Below are positions 32,412 to 42,964 of a stretch of DNA of 64,000 nt, piece after piece (the stretch's first letter is position 1; every line of letters starts with the position of its first letter). Position numbers and translations under genes: made by a program. The DNA comes from Torymus aiolomorphi (lineage: Eukaryota > Arthropoda > Insecta > Hymenoptera > Torymidae): contig CM070877.1 of assembly GCA_036365515.1 (NCBI GenBank), forward strand, positions 88,793,522 to 88,857,521, given 5' to 3'. Below the pieces are notes generated by a model. That model made no database searches and was not told the DNA's origin. It worked only from the letters and a program-made list of their open reading frames with translations.

Positions 32412-34573
32412 CTTCTTGGTCTTGATTTCAATTAAGCATAATACAATTATCTGTAAGTTGATAATTTAGTAGAGATAGAATTTAGTAACTCAAATGTTTG
32501 AATTCGAAATCTCGTAATTCTTGAATAGTAACTTTTATTCCTGCAAGAAATCCATATTGAAAGGCTCCAAAATCGATCCACGATAATTAACTTAAAATTA
32601 AAATTTCGACACATTTTTATTTACATATATACTACTTTAGTATATTAACCACCGAACATCAGCCTGTTTTCAAAACGTTTTAAATAATCTGATCCTATGC
32701 ATTTGCAAATTACCTTTCTAGCTAGTCATATTCTAGTAGTAATAATCTAGAGTTGCAAATTATTACATTATTATAATCAAAGCAATTATTATATAATTAG
32801 CGTTAATTGGTGTGCTATCCGCACCTATGTTTCTTTATTTATTTTTTTTCCCAATAATTTATTTCGCGAATCGATTGACATAATCTTGAATCGTGCTATT
32901 TTATAGATTTTATAAACAGAATTTACGATGATCAAAAGCACGAAAGCGCACTGCTTGGCAGTCTATCATATAAGAAATTGATACAGAAGCGAGCGGGGCC
33001 GCAAAGCTCTCTTTATACTTCACTCAATCAATTTTTCAATCAGATTAGAAAGATTCACGCACGCTTCACGCGCCAATGTTTCTTTTGCCAAATGCTTTCA
33101 AATTAAAAATAAAAATATAACCATTTTTGTTGATTGAAAGTTATCAAATTTTTAGTATTTTTGCAATCATATTGAAGAAATTTGTAATTAATTACTCGTC
33201 TCTTTCTCTTATAAGTCATAGGATATTAGCCGATGAAGCACTCGAGGTCATTAAAATCAGTCAATCGCAACCGTTATATTTAGGATTCACTTTTTTTTTT
33301 TTTTTAAAGAGAACCTAAGATTTGATATTTTTACCATTCGTAATATTTCCGTAATACAATCTGTTGCCGATTTATTTATAAGCTATGCATCTAACGACAG
33401 AGCTTATATTTAAACGGTGAAACTGGCTAAAATCCAAAATTTGATCTACCTAATACATTTTGATTCCTTTTATGAATTTCTTCGATTCTCGTAAATCAAA
33501 ATTTTTCGTTAGGTTTTTTTTTTTTTTAATTAAAGATTAAATCAAAGTAATTAGTCTTTAGATGAACCAGTCCTTATTGCTTTCAATGCTGAAAAATTTA
33601 TATTAGACACCTCATATAAGGCTTGCCGTTTTTATATAGACTAGCGTTAGATAATTGGCCCATGTTCATCTTTTTATCAAAATTTTCTCAAATAGGATTT
33701 TTATATACACGAAAAAGATATGCTTTAAAATATATCACTCCGACGGCACAGCATTGAGGTTAAATTTCATGACAATTCAGTATATGAATTGTATAACACT
33801 AGCTGCATGTGTCTATCTTTAGTAGTCAGCGAGTCAGACGATGGATCGAGAACTATGTATTGCTGTAAATTCGATCATGATTTGGGAAAAGAACCTGTTC
33901 ACTCTGGTGCAGGTACTTTTTTCCTCTCACCGCCCTTACGTAGATCGTTTGAGATGGTTCTCGATCTCTTACACACTGAGGAAATTAGGAAGAAGATTGT
34001 ATTCCTTTAAACGCACATTCGGGGATAGCCATCAAAGTGCACATAAGCCAAAAACCCGTCGAAATGTTCGGCAGTTTCTTCCTTGAATAAGTTGGCAGTG
34101 TAAATCGCATACCGATGACTATCGGTAAAAGACTTTTTACACAATCAAAAAACTTATCATTTATTTTTACTCATTATAAGTGAAATAAGGAAAATTCACT
34201 GATAACCAAATTTCTTTTATGCAGTCTATACAAGAAATATATTTCTTCTTTTCTCTTTACACTTTGCATAACTATAGTCCATTAGGCGGCATGTCTAACC
34301 TCTCGTGTTCTTGCCGCCGCACAAAAACGTCCTGGAACGTATACTTACTTATTAATCCAAGTAACGACGATTCTGAACCTGAGATCCGAAAGGTTACTTA
34401 TCTCCTTTTCCAATTAAATACGGCAGTCGGAAAATCTTTATCAATAACCCTTCCGAAAAGGATGAAAACGAAGGCTTCTCTTCTGCCGCCATGTTGCTAT
34501 AGCGTGACACACTCTACGTGCACAAAAAGCGTTATGGCACTAAAAGCAGCCGAGTTTCAAGAGTGAGGATAGC
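32412..34573. other. Spacer without recognisable features
   Basis: Mostly AT-rich. Frames at 33789-34086 and 34219-34566 are open for up to 115 codons but show no domain, splice context or repeat partner. Confidence 0.4.
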
Positions 34574-34825
34574 TGTAGGGACTGCGATCTTCCTTCTCAC
34601 TCTAACTGCGAGAGTGGGGGAAGCAGCCATGTCACGCTTTCCGTGAAGACGCCTGCGAGCGGCAGTCGTTGCTGGAGTTTACGAGTGTGCGGACGTGCGT
34701 CCGCTGTGTACTTCAGAACCTCAATAAAGTCTCCTCATTATTGTTACTCCCGACTCTTCATTACTCTCTCCTTCTCCCCTTCCTATTCCTAGAACGGGAG
34801 AAGACGTGGGCATCCAAACCCCACA
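34574..34825 (+). repeat. 5' LTR of Ty3/gypsy copy 1
   Basis: Begins TGTAGGGACTGCGATCTTCC and ends CCAAACCCCACA. Contains CCTCAATAAAGTCTCC with a polyadenylation signal near 34720. The next bases TTGGTGACCCCGAC form the likely primer-binding region, recalling TGGCGACC tRNA-Arg sites of 412/mdg1-type elements. Confidence 0.88.
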
Positions 34826-36008
34826 TTGGTGACCCCGACTACGCTCAAGAGGAGGTCTGCAGGCGTAAGCTTGCTTCGTGGCGTTCTTGCCACCGTCGTC
34901 GCCTACGGCGCACGGTCCTCTCTACTACCTCTTACGCGACTCTCGAGTCCGTAAGGGTAGTCATCTTCGGCAGTTAGCCGTACAGGCATTCGCCTCTGGC
35001 TGTCGAATTACGTCGTGTGCGTAATCTCAAAGTTTTATTCGGTCGACTCACGTCGTGTGCGTGCTGGCACGCCGGCGCACACGTGTGATTATCAAAACCG
35101 CTCGACCTTCAGCAACTATTCGTATGCGTGCTGGCACGCCGGCGCACATGCGTAAAATTTGCAATCTGCTCGACTACAAGGACAGCTCTGCAATCACTAC
35201 GTCTCGTCGAGTTCTCTCCGAGGCATCGCAGCTATCAACGGCAGATCTCCAGGTGCGTACTGGCGTGAAGCCACCGTCACCGGCGCCTTCAAACGCACCC
35301 GTTGAGCAACGTGAGGTCACCTCGTCGAGTTTCCTCCGCGGTACCTGCACGTCGTCTACGAGACCTGCTGTCATCTTTTCTGCAAGATATCTTTATGCGA
35401 GGTATGCGTGCCGTTAGTTTCGCGTGCGGGCAATAATTTACGCATTTCGTGGCATAATGTAAATATTGCGCAATTTCCGGGGAGTGTTTACCGCCTCCCG
35501 GCCTCCCGAGAATTGTCGTCGCTCGGCGCGTGTTCACGCGCGGGATTTCGAATTCGCGGAACTCACGTGCAACGCTCACGCGTTCTAAGAAATTGACGGC
35601 CATCTGGATGGTTCTTGCGCAAGGTTACTCAGAAAATTATTTTGGCATTTCTCTAGCCACGCATATTAGATTTTCTTTTCTTTCAATTTTATTAAATTTA
35701 TGGGTTGCCTGGTCATATGCTTTAATCAAATTCTTTCGAAAATTTTTAAGCGGGAATGTGGTTTCTTAGCTTTTCACGCGGTTTACTGATAATTTCAATA
35801 TTTAATTTTAAGTTCTAGATTAGGCTAGTTTTAAAAAATATTGTTTGTACCCGCGAGTACTAACTAGGACTTTGTAATACGCAGCGGCGTAAGGCAGCCT
35901 CATTTGAGGATTAGGAGTACCTCTATCCTCTACGTGTACTCTCGAGTTCCGTAGGGATAGTTACTCGCGCATTGGGCTTTAGGGTTGCGTACATTCTTTT
36001 TCATCAAG
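34826..36008 (+). promoter_or_regulatory. Leader region of Ty3/gypsy copy 1, with repeated hairpins
   Basis: About 1.2 kb between the primer-binding site and gag. GTGCGTGCTGGCACGCCGGC followed by GCACAC occurs at about 35058 and again at about 35124, a GTGC-TGGCACGCC type hairpin. The same motif appears inverted in copy 2 at about 63320 and 63378, so it is a conserved leader structure. A role in RNA packaging or translation is an inference. Confidence 0.6.
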
Positions 36009-36865
36009 ATGCCGGACAACACAGAGATCTCTGTGGAGGCACTGCAGCAGCGGCTGCAACGGCCTCGGGTAACCGTATTGAAGGTGCCCGCATGCCTGAA
36101 ATTCCGCCCTTCATTCAGACCGATCCCGAGTTGTGGTTCTTTCAGGCTGAGGCCGCATTCCGCCATACGCAGATCACTGCAGACTCTACTAAAGTAGATT
36201 ATCTCTGCCTATCATTAGGCGCTGAAGGCATGTCGGCTATCAGGGACATAATTAGGCAGGACCCTGCTCCTGCAGGAATTTATAACTTAGTAAAAGAGCG
36301 TTTGATTGCCACCGTCGCCAGCTCTGTAGAGCACAATCTGCGAAAACTTCTAAAGGGGGAAGTGTTAACTGATGGCAAGGCTACGAGAGTTCTTCAGAGG
36401 CTTCGCGCCCTTAATCAAGGTTCGTGTGACGATAAAATCATCCAGACTGTCTTTCTTGACCAACTTCCACCACATCACCGTTCGATCCTTGTCGCTACTG
36501 GTGTCACTGATCTCAACAAGCTAGCTGAAGCAGCTGATAGAATGGCTGAAACTTCTGGCACTGCTGATGCCCAAATTCATGCTGTCTCTTCAAATCAGTC
36601 GTCCCCAGCTACACTGGAAGCCCTGCTTAAGTGCTTCGATCGCCTCGAGCGGAAGGTTGACGTGTTCTCCAAAAAATCAGCTGGTGGCCAGGATTCTTCC
36701 AATGACTCCACAGGCTCTCTATCTAGAGGTAGGGCTAGGCGTCCCCGCTCCTCCAGTCGCGATTCTTCGGGTTTATACCTCGCTCATCGGAAATATCCCA
36801 ACAATCCGCTGTCGTGCCGTGAATGGTGTTCCAAGTATGCTGAGTGGCAAGCGAAAAACCCTTAG
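36009..36865 (+). pseudogene. gag: Ty3/gypsy gag, copy 1 (frameshifted near the start)
   Basis: The ATG at 36009 opens MPDNTEISVEALQQRLQ, but homology to Gag continues in another frame (SGNRIEGARMPEIPPF and onward to 36865). A one-base slip in the GCAGCAGCGGCTGC tract near 36050 best explains this. The protein has the aromatic DPELWFFQAEAAFR segment, LRKLLKGEVL, RVLQRLRALNQ and DQLPPHHRSILVA typical of Ty3/gypsy capsid. The C-terminus carries a Cys-poor CREWCSKY tail instead of CCHC knuckles. The gag stop overlaps the pol frame. Confidence 0.85.
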
Positions 36866-37840
36866 CAAAAAAACTAACTCAACCTTCTGTTGATGAGACG
36901 TCTTCAGAAGGTACTCGCGTTTCCAAACGTCTTCATGTGCGTGATCGTATCTCGGGCAAGTCGTTCCTTATCGACACTGGTGCGGACATTTCGCTCGTCC
37001 CAGCAAATCCTAAGGCATGCGGCAGGCCCAGCTCCTTCAAACTTTTCGCAGCGAATAATTCGTTAATTAGTACCTATGGCGAACCGATGCTCACGCTTAA
37101 TCTGGGCATTCGACACCCCATTCGCTGGAGCTTTTGCATCGCGGATGTTCCTCATCCCATTATAGGTGGCGATCTCTTATCCCATTATGGCCTTCTGGTT
37201 GACCTTAAAAGAAGTCGTCTTGTTGACTCTTCTACCAATATCTACTCCCTTGCAGTAGTAAAAGATGTCTCGGTTGACTCTGTCTTGGCAGTTGTTCCTG
37301 GCTCAGAGTGTGCAAAGATCCTCGCTGATTTTCCGGAGATCACGGGCGTTTCAAGGCCCACAGTCCCTAAAAATAGCGATGTCTTTCATCATATCATAAC
37401 CTCTGGTCCCCCGGTCTCTGAGCGTCCTCGTAGACTTGCTCCAGACAAACTAAAAGCAGCCAAGGCCGAATTTGATGCTTGGATTGAGGCATGCATTTGC
37501 CGCCCCTCCAGCAGCCCTTGGGCGAGTCCTCTCCATATGGAGTTAAAAAAGGACAATTCCTGGAGACCTTGTGGCGATTATAGGCGCTTAAACGCTGCCA
37601 CGGTCCCGGATAAGTATCCGACTGCCCATATTCATGACTGCACGAATAACCTTCATGGTAAGAAAATCTTTTCAGCGCTTGATCTTCATAAAGCGTTCAA
37701 TCAGATTCCGGTTGCTCCCGAAGATATACCGAAAACGGCCATTATAACTCCTTTCGGCCTTTTCGAATTCATGTACGTGACCTTCGGACTTCGAAACGCG
37801 AGCCAAATCTTCCAACGTTACATTAATAGCGCATTAGGTG
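36844..37840 (+). pseudogene. pol: Ty3/gypsy pol, copy 1: protease and N-terminal RT
   Basis: The frame overlaps gag by about 22 bases and lies in -1 relative to it, the usual gag-pol arrangement. The protease has active-site [13 protein letters not shown] and a later [17 protein letters not shown] flap region. RT follows with [55 protein letters not shown] and ends at INSALGD, just before the YxDD box. After 37840 the frame runs a few codons into unrelated sequence and stops at 37863. It cannot encode a working polymerase. Confidence 0.9.
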
Positions 37841-38525
37841 ATTTCTTTGAGTGTTCAATATAATTAAAGCACAAGCGCATTTTTTGTACATCGCCGAATC
37901 GTATATTCATGTGGCAAACGTGCTTTCGGATGTACAAGTAAGCGGTATTCTAATTATTCTTTGATTAAAGATGTTTTTCAAACTGTATTGCAACGTAAGA
38001 TGCTTGGTAATTTTGCTCTTACTGTTGTGATATTTATTGATTACCATTTAATCAATAATATTAATAGAAATTCACTTATGTAACAAATAACATATGTTTT
38101 ATGGATTAGAGAATGTGAAAGGGAATATGTATTTCGGAAATTGAACTTGCGTGTACAACGATAATTATTCTTGATCCTTCCTTATCCTTAAAAAAAACTC
38201 AATAAAAGTCAATTGGACATAGATTCTTTTGAATCCAAAATCAATATAATCATGTATTTAGTTAATTAATTAGTTTTCAGCTAATTATTTTACTCAAAAT
38301 ATTCTTAACTGGGTAAACAAATATTATCCAAAATATTATAATACTTATAAAATTATCGCATTTAGTGAAATAATTTTGAAAAACGAAAATTTTACTTGCA
38401 ATGTTGTCTGGGACAAAAATATTTCAATTTCAAGTAAAATTTCAATTCTTTTAGAAAAAAAATTGAGGTAAAAAAATGGGTGTGAAATAATAATATAATG
38501 AAAGAAATTTTACATATGTTATAGA
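37841..38525. other. AT-rich spacer
   Basis: Begins at the retrotransposon truncation point; no recognised feature. Confidence 0.4.
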
Positions 38526-38526
38526 A

Positions 38527-38622
38527 AAAAAGAAAAAAAATTCGAACGGAAATCGAACTTGAATCCAAAAGATTAGGGCAAAAGTAGCTGCGGCGCCTTA
38601 GCCGCCTCGGCTACCGCTACGA
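38527..38622 (-). tRNA. tRNA-like sequence (Ser/Leu type), probably pseudogene or SINE head
   Basis: On the minus strand GTAGCCGAGGCGGCTAAGGC resembles the D-arm/A box of Leu and Ser tRNAs. AAGTTCGATTTCC about 50 bases later fits a B box. An immediate run of T follows, a Pol III terminator. The anticodon stem does not pair cleanly and acceptor ends do not match, so a functional tRNA is unlikely. Confidence 0.45.
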
Positions 38623-38838
38623 TATCAACACATAACACTAAAATCGTTTATGTTTATCTTCCCTCCTTCGGGCTTGGGTTGTGATTTAGAATTTGGGCTT
38701 GGTAGTTTTGAGTTAAAAATTCCGTTAATTTGCGTGTATAATAAAAATGTTAGACCGAGCGGCGATTATCAGGCCGCTCGGCCGTTGTCGTATTGTTGCG
38801 GGAGAAGTAAGCAGAGACGGCAAGCGCGCGGCACGCCG

Positions 38839-39556
38839 CACACTGGGGCCATACGGATTTTTTGGTTCAAAACCACCTAGAGGTCGCAATTCTCAACGGA
38901 ATCTCAAAATTTTTGCTTAGGAACATTCGTTATCAAATATCGAAGAGCCCTACGAAGTCTGATTTTCCAAAAAATTAACCTATAAATCTAAGGAGTCATG
39001 TAATCCTATCACATCAACCAATCAATTCAATTTTTGACCTGCAAATCCCAAAAATACGATAAACCTTTAATTTGTAAGCCCTTTACTCGTGAACTCTTGA
39101 CCTTTGATCCAGTAAGCCATGCACTCATAAACTCTAAACCTATAAGCCCTAACCTCATAAGTCTTAAGGGGGTCTTACACCTAGTGGCTTCTGAGTCCAA
39201 AATCAGCTATAAAAAAGAGAAAAATGTTATTTAAACCACATACAATGTATATCCTAAAAATATACACTATTTCTGACAGAATGGCCCAAGACTTAATCTG
39301 TAGACCAATTTTATGAATCAAGGTTAAGAGAGCATGTGTCAAGGACTTATAAATTGAAGTTTTATAGCATTTTTGGGAATCACAAGTGTAAATTTTGGGG
39401 TATAGGTTATAAATTAGGTTTATAGGTTCATATTTTCAAAATTAGGCTTCGTAGCGGTCTTTGGTATTTTGTCACAAAAGTTCCTGTTTTTGAATTTTCA
39501 AATTCGGTTGAGAATTATGACCTGTAGGTGGTTTTGAACCTTTCGGCCCCAGTGTG
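38839..39556. mobile_element. 718-bp TIR element in repeat family B
   Basis: The ends are CACACTGGGGCC and GGCCCCAGTGTG; further inside GGTTCAAAACCACCTAGAGGTC pairs with GACCTGTAGGTGGTTTTGAACC. Flanking CGCCG at 38834 and 39557 could be a 5-bp target duplication, though a 3-bp GCC is also compatible. No transposase. Superfamily not determined. Confidence 0.75.
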
Positions 39557-39581
39557 CGCCGGGCCGCTCGCTTCACACATT

Positions 39582-39771
39582 CAGGCCCTGGCTACATACG
39601 GGCGTACGGATGCGGACGGAGTGCGGCAAACTTGATAGTGCCAATCTCAGGAAAGTTTATCTATTGTTTGTGAACTCTCTCGAAACAGTATCGAACACAC
39701 TTCTGAGGTTGGTACTATCAAGTTCTCCGCGCCCCATCCGTGCCCGTACGCCCATATGTAGCCAGAGCCTC
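39582..39771. mobile_element. 190-bp MITE in repeat family B
   Basis: TIRs of about 65 bp: CAGGCCCTGGCTACATACGG at the left against GAGGCTCTGGCTACATATGG (complement) at the right, continuing through GGCGTACGG and AACTTGATAGT. Nearly the entire element is inverted repeat. Target duplication not clear. Confidence 0.8.
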
Positions 39772-40130
39772 AGTGCACGTGCACCGAACCGCCGAGCCGT
39801 GTTCTCTCGCTTCCCCCGCTCCGCACCGTACACACGTCTCAACAGCCAATCAGGTGGCATGTGTACAGTACCATGTGACGGCCACGACAGGCAGCAGCGC
39901 GCCATGCGCAGAAGTCGGCCTCACTTTTTTCCGGGGCGCTGGCAATCTCTCTATTCATCTCTGGTGTAATAAAATAGGACAGCCGAGGTGATTTCTTCGG
40001 TTTTTACTAAAGAAATAATCAACATTCAAGAAAAAAATTGTGCTAAATGTCATTTAATTTGCTCATAATTGCTCAGTATTTAAATAGTGCAAATATTGAA
40101 AACAATAACAGCACCGGCTGGGGTGGCGGC

Positions 40131-41063
40131 GGTTAAGGAGTCGCCACAAATGGAGCGTGGCGTGAGATGGCGTGGGGTGGCGTGGCGTGTCGGACGCTTA
40201 TGGAAAACGAGTGTGCCGTCCTCAAGATTATTGCATATTATTTTACATATAATTAAAGTTGGTTGTATAAAAACTTACTAATTTTTAATAATTTTACATA
40301 AAAAATTACGGATATTCCTTTTATGCTTTTATTTCCTCATGAAAGAGGATCATATATGGCAAACTTATTTTTGAAAAACGCTTAGCGCTTTAATAATATT
40401 TTTTTCTATGTAAAATTATTAAAAATTAGTAAGTTTTCGTACAACCAACTTTAATTATATGTAAAATAATATGTAAATAAAGTTACTTTTTCAAAGCACG
40501 GAGAGAAAACTTGAATAAATATAACCTTATTTTCATCCGCCAAGGTTAGTGCGTGTAGCCAATTGCCAATGCCGGACTCTTAGGCCGTTTTTGCCTGAGT
40601 TTTCCGTAAACGTAAACATCACAGTCAAATTTTTTTTTTTTGAGGTTAGGAGCTGCAAACATCATTTACACGCAAATAAATAAACTTTACATATTTTATA
40701 TACGATTTACATAAGTTAATTATAATTGTAATACGATTTCTATTATAATTTAGCTTAACAAAATCAATTATTAAGAATTGGTGAACGTGGAAAAAATCTT
40801 TACTGTTGACTCTCAGACAGAAACTACTGGAGACTCCAGTAATGCTAGCTTTAAGCTTACTACCCGAGTCACTCAGGCCGTTCTGGCCTAAGTCTCCAGT
40901 TAACGATACTGAACTTTTCTCTCCGTGTGGAACACGGATGCAATAATCTTGAAGACGGCAGACTCGTTTTACATAAGCATTCGACACGCCACGCCACGGG
41001 CGGGCACGCCACGCCACACCACCCCACGCCACGGTCCATTTGTAGCAACTCCCTTATGCATCA
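40131..41063. mobile_element. Foldback element with GGCGTG-rich arms
   Basis: Left arm 40131-40228 (GGCGTGGGGTGGCGTGGCGTG, then ACGAGTGTGCCGTCCTCAAG) matches the reverse complement of 40935-41063. The homology continues past a nested MITE with CACGGAGAGAAAA (40497) against its complement at 40915. Long ORFs in the arms on both strands are GC-repeat products. Confidence 0.8.
40226..40482. mobile_element. MITE nested in the left arm of the foldback element
   Basis: TATTATTTTACATATAATTAAAG and GTTGGTTGTA on the left are complementary to the right end over about 70 bp with one or two mismatches. The uninterrupted right arm of the host element lacks it, which dates the insertion after the foldback formed. 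Confidence 0.85.
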
Positions 41064-42045
41064 CCTCTCAGCACGCGTGCGTGCGTAGCTATTGCTCCGA
41101 AAATGGAACCGAACGGTGTGTGCGGTGCCTGCAACAATTAATTGATGATCCATATGGACTTTATCAAATAAATTTGATTTACGCTCAGATGTTGAACGAT
41201 CGCAGGCGGAAATAATAACTGCATATAACTGTTAAAAACTGCAAATAACTGTTAATAACTGCAAATAACTTCTAATAACTGAAATAAACAGTTAGGTTTG
41301 AGACAGTATATTCAGTTTTTTGCAGTTATTAGCAGTTATTAAAAGTTATTTACAGTTATTTGCAGTTATTTGCAGTTATTAGCCGTTATTTGCAGTTTTA
41401 CTAAATATTAACTGTAGAAATAAAGGTGCTATCAACAGTTACTAACAGTTATAAACAATTATAAACAGTTATAAGCAGTTATTTGCAGTTTTGTTAATAA
41501 TAAATGAAGTTATTATTAGAGCGAAAAAATTAACTATTTATAACTGTAAATAACTGTAAATAACTGCAAATAACTGTTAATAATTGCTAATAACTGCTAA
41601 TAACTGATTATACTGTCTTAAACCTAATTGTTTATTTCAGTTATTTGCAGTTATTTGCAGTTATTAACAGTTTCTTGCAAATCCTATTTCCGCTAGGGAT
41701 CATCACATCAATCGTACACTGACAGAAAATTTGGTAGTATTTATGTACATATTTTAGTATTTAATTTAATGCATAAAAACAAGCAGTAGTCATTGCAATA
41801 ATGTTGATAAAAAAAGGACTTATTTCCTTCTGTCTTCTAACCTATAGTATTTACACATTTTATTTAAAATATGACCATAAGAGGCGGTGATGCCAGCAAT
41901 TATACGATTGATGTGATGATCGTTCAATTCTCAGCGTAAATCAAATTTATTTGACAAAATCCATTGAACATCAATTAATTGTGGCAGACACCGCACACAC
42001 CTTTCGGTTCCATTTTAGGAGCAACAGCTACGCACGCACGCGTGC
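41060..42045. mobile_element. Second foldback element, interrupted by a 10-mer-repeat element
   Basis: CTCAGCACGCGTGCGTGCGTAGC with the following 120 bp (41065-41204) is the reverse complement of 41918-42045. After the nested insertion the left arm resumes with ATCATCACATCAATCGTA (41698), which pairs with TACGATTGATGTGATGAT at 41906. The arms are therefore continuous only if 41206-41697 is an insertion. Loop is AT-rich with no ORF. Confidence 0.85.
41205..41698. mobile_element. 10-mer-repeat foldback element, compact copy
   Basis: Ends CGCAGGCGGAAATAA (left) and TATTTCCGCTAGGG (right), filled with AAATAACTGC/TTGCAGTTAT 10-mers that reverse orientation several times. An uninterrupted target can be read from the pairing arm (AACGATCATCAC), giving an AT duplication. 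Same family as 30058-32411, with C replacing A in the 10-mer core. Confidence 0.85.
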
Positions 42046-42119
42046 CGAGAGGTGGCGCATAGGCGCTTTCGTAGACACCAGCTGTACTGCACCCTGCAGC
42101 ACATGCGCTTGGGCATATA

Positions 42120-42245
42120 AACGGCTATATAGATTTCTTATCAAATGAAAAGTTATTTTGTTGTGCCAATTGACATGTGGGACGCTTCATTCTTAAGAAC
42201 AGCGAAACATCTTTTAATTAGGCGATACATAAACTCAATTAACCT
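42120..42245 (+). repeat. Isolated fragment of the 520-bp repeat unit
   Basis: AAAAGTTATTTTGTTGTGCC, ATTGACATGTGGGACGCTTC, ATTCTTAAGAACAGCGAAAC and ATGTTTTAATTAGGCGA-like blocks match the unit of the array at 43.3-47.7 kb (for example 43718-43800). It lies outside the array, between the second foldback and the first GCGAAGC hairpin. Confidence 0.75.
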
Positions 42246-42249
42246 TTAT

Positions 42250-42392
42250 AGCATATTACAATACGTGGGCCGGAAATTGGATTTCCGGGGTGGTGCGTGG
42301 TATGACGCCCGAGGCGAAGCCGAAGGCTGACGTATGATGCGCGTATGACGCACGCCCAGGGCATCCAATTTCCAGTCCAAGTATTGTATACT
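42250..42392. repeat. Palindrome with GCGAAGC tip, number 1
   Basis: GGCCGGAAATTGGATTTCCG and GGTGGTGCGTGGTATGACG pair imperfectly with CGTATGACGCACGCCCAGGG and CATCCAATTTCCAGTCC. GGCGAAGCC sits at 42313-42321 near the tip. No ORF. Confidence 0.7.
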
Positions 42393-42629
42393 ATTTTTCT
42401 TACTCCCCGGCCGAAAGTACGTTCTGTAATTGTTAAATAATTAATAAAATTGCGTTGTCGTCTGCTAGCTGTGTTTGAGTGTTAGTTTTTCTTCCGGTCC
42501 GCTCGATAGTAGTGCCTCTGTCGGCCGCTTTGGGTAGCTCGGTCGATATTACCGACTGTTTTTTCTTTCGACCCGGCGTTGAGAGCTGGTTTTATGGGCG
42601 TCTGCTATTTTCGCTGTTGCAGAGATGGT

Positions 42630-42696
42630 TTGATGCCCGCCCGACATTTGCAAGACCGAGGCGAAGCCGAGGTTTTGCTGGTCGGAGCGGGCATCA
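42630..42696. repeat. Palindrome with GCGAAGC tip, number 2
   Basis: GATGCCCGC and CCGAC..TTGCAAGACC pair with GGTTTTGCTGGTCGG and GCGGGCATC. The tip is GAGGCGAAGCCGAG with GCGAAGC at 42661-42667. Confidence 0.75.
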
Positions 42697-42807
42697 GAAA
42701 CACATTCATTAAAAAAATAAAGAAATAAGGTGATGAAATAAGTACAATAAAGTTTGATCAACTAACTCTTTTTTCTCGTCATCCGTGCACTTTCCTTTGT
42801 CTATTTC

Positions 42808-42964
42808 GTACACCCAATGGACAGTGATTCGTGTCGAACGTGTCTGATAGTGACCGTCACGCATAAACTTTTGAACGTTAACATACATAAGAAATGATAA
42901 ACCAATTGAAAAGGTTATGCATGACGGTCACTAACGACGCGAATCAATGTCCATTGGGTGTACG
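42808..42964. repeat. Small inverted repeat (MITE-like)
   Basis: GTACACCCAATGGACAGTGA with TTCGTGTCGAACG and TAGTGACCGTCACGCATAA on the left pairs with the complement at 42912-42964. Loop about 45 bp. Confidence 0.75.

Larger units (their letters stand above)
34574..37840 (+). mobile_element. Truncated Ty3/gypsy retrotransposon, copy 1
   Basis: Starts with an LTR (34574-34825) homologous to the LTRs at 57948 and 63557, followed by primer-binding region, long leader, gag, protease and the beginning of RT. Homology to the complete copy stops abruptly after INSALGD at about 37840. No 3' LTR is seen, so the copy lost everything from the RT active site onward. The sequence is clearly diverged from copy 2 and is not its recent source. 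Confidence 0.9.
38720..39965 (+). repeat. GC-rich dispersed repeat family B, copy 2 (split by two insertions)
   Basis: Homologous in two parts (38720-38838 and 39775-39965) to the minus strand of 17990-18310. Between them lie two TIR elements (38839-39556, 39582-39771). Shared blocks include TTTGCGTGTATAATAAAAATGTT, CGTACACACGTCTCAACAGC and GGGGCGCTGGCAATCTCT. No conserved reading frame. Confidence 0.75.

Noticed and set aside
33789..34566. Possible host genes in open frames of 70-115 codons
   Set aside because: No domain, no start or splice context and composition like spacer.
36844..36870. Programmed -1 frameshift heptamer at the gag-pol overlap
   Set aside because: The overlap reads GCG AAA AAC CCT TAG; G-AAA-AAC is not a canonical slippery site and copy 2 does not preserve it clearly.
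40646..41215. Open frames on both strands in the GGCGTG-rich arms
   Set aside because: They come from GC-rich inverted arms of the foldback element.
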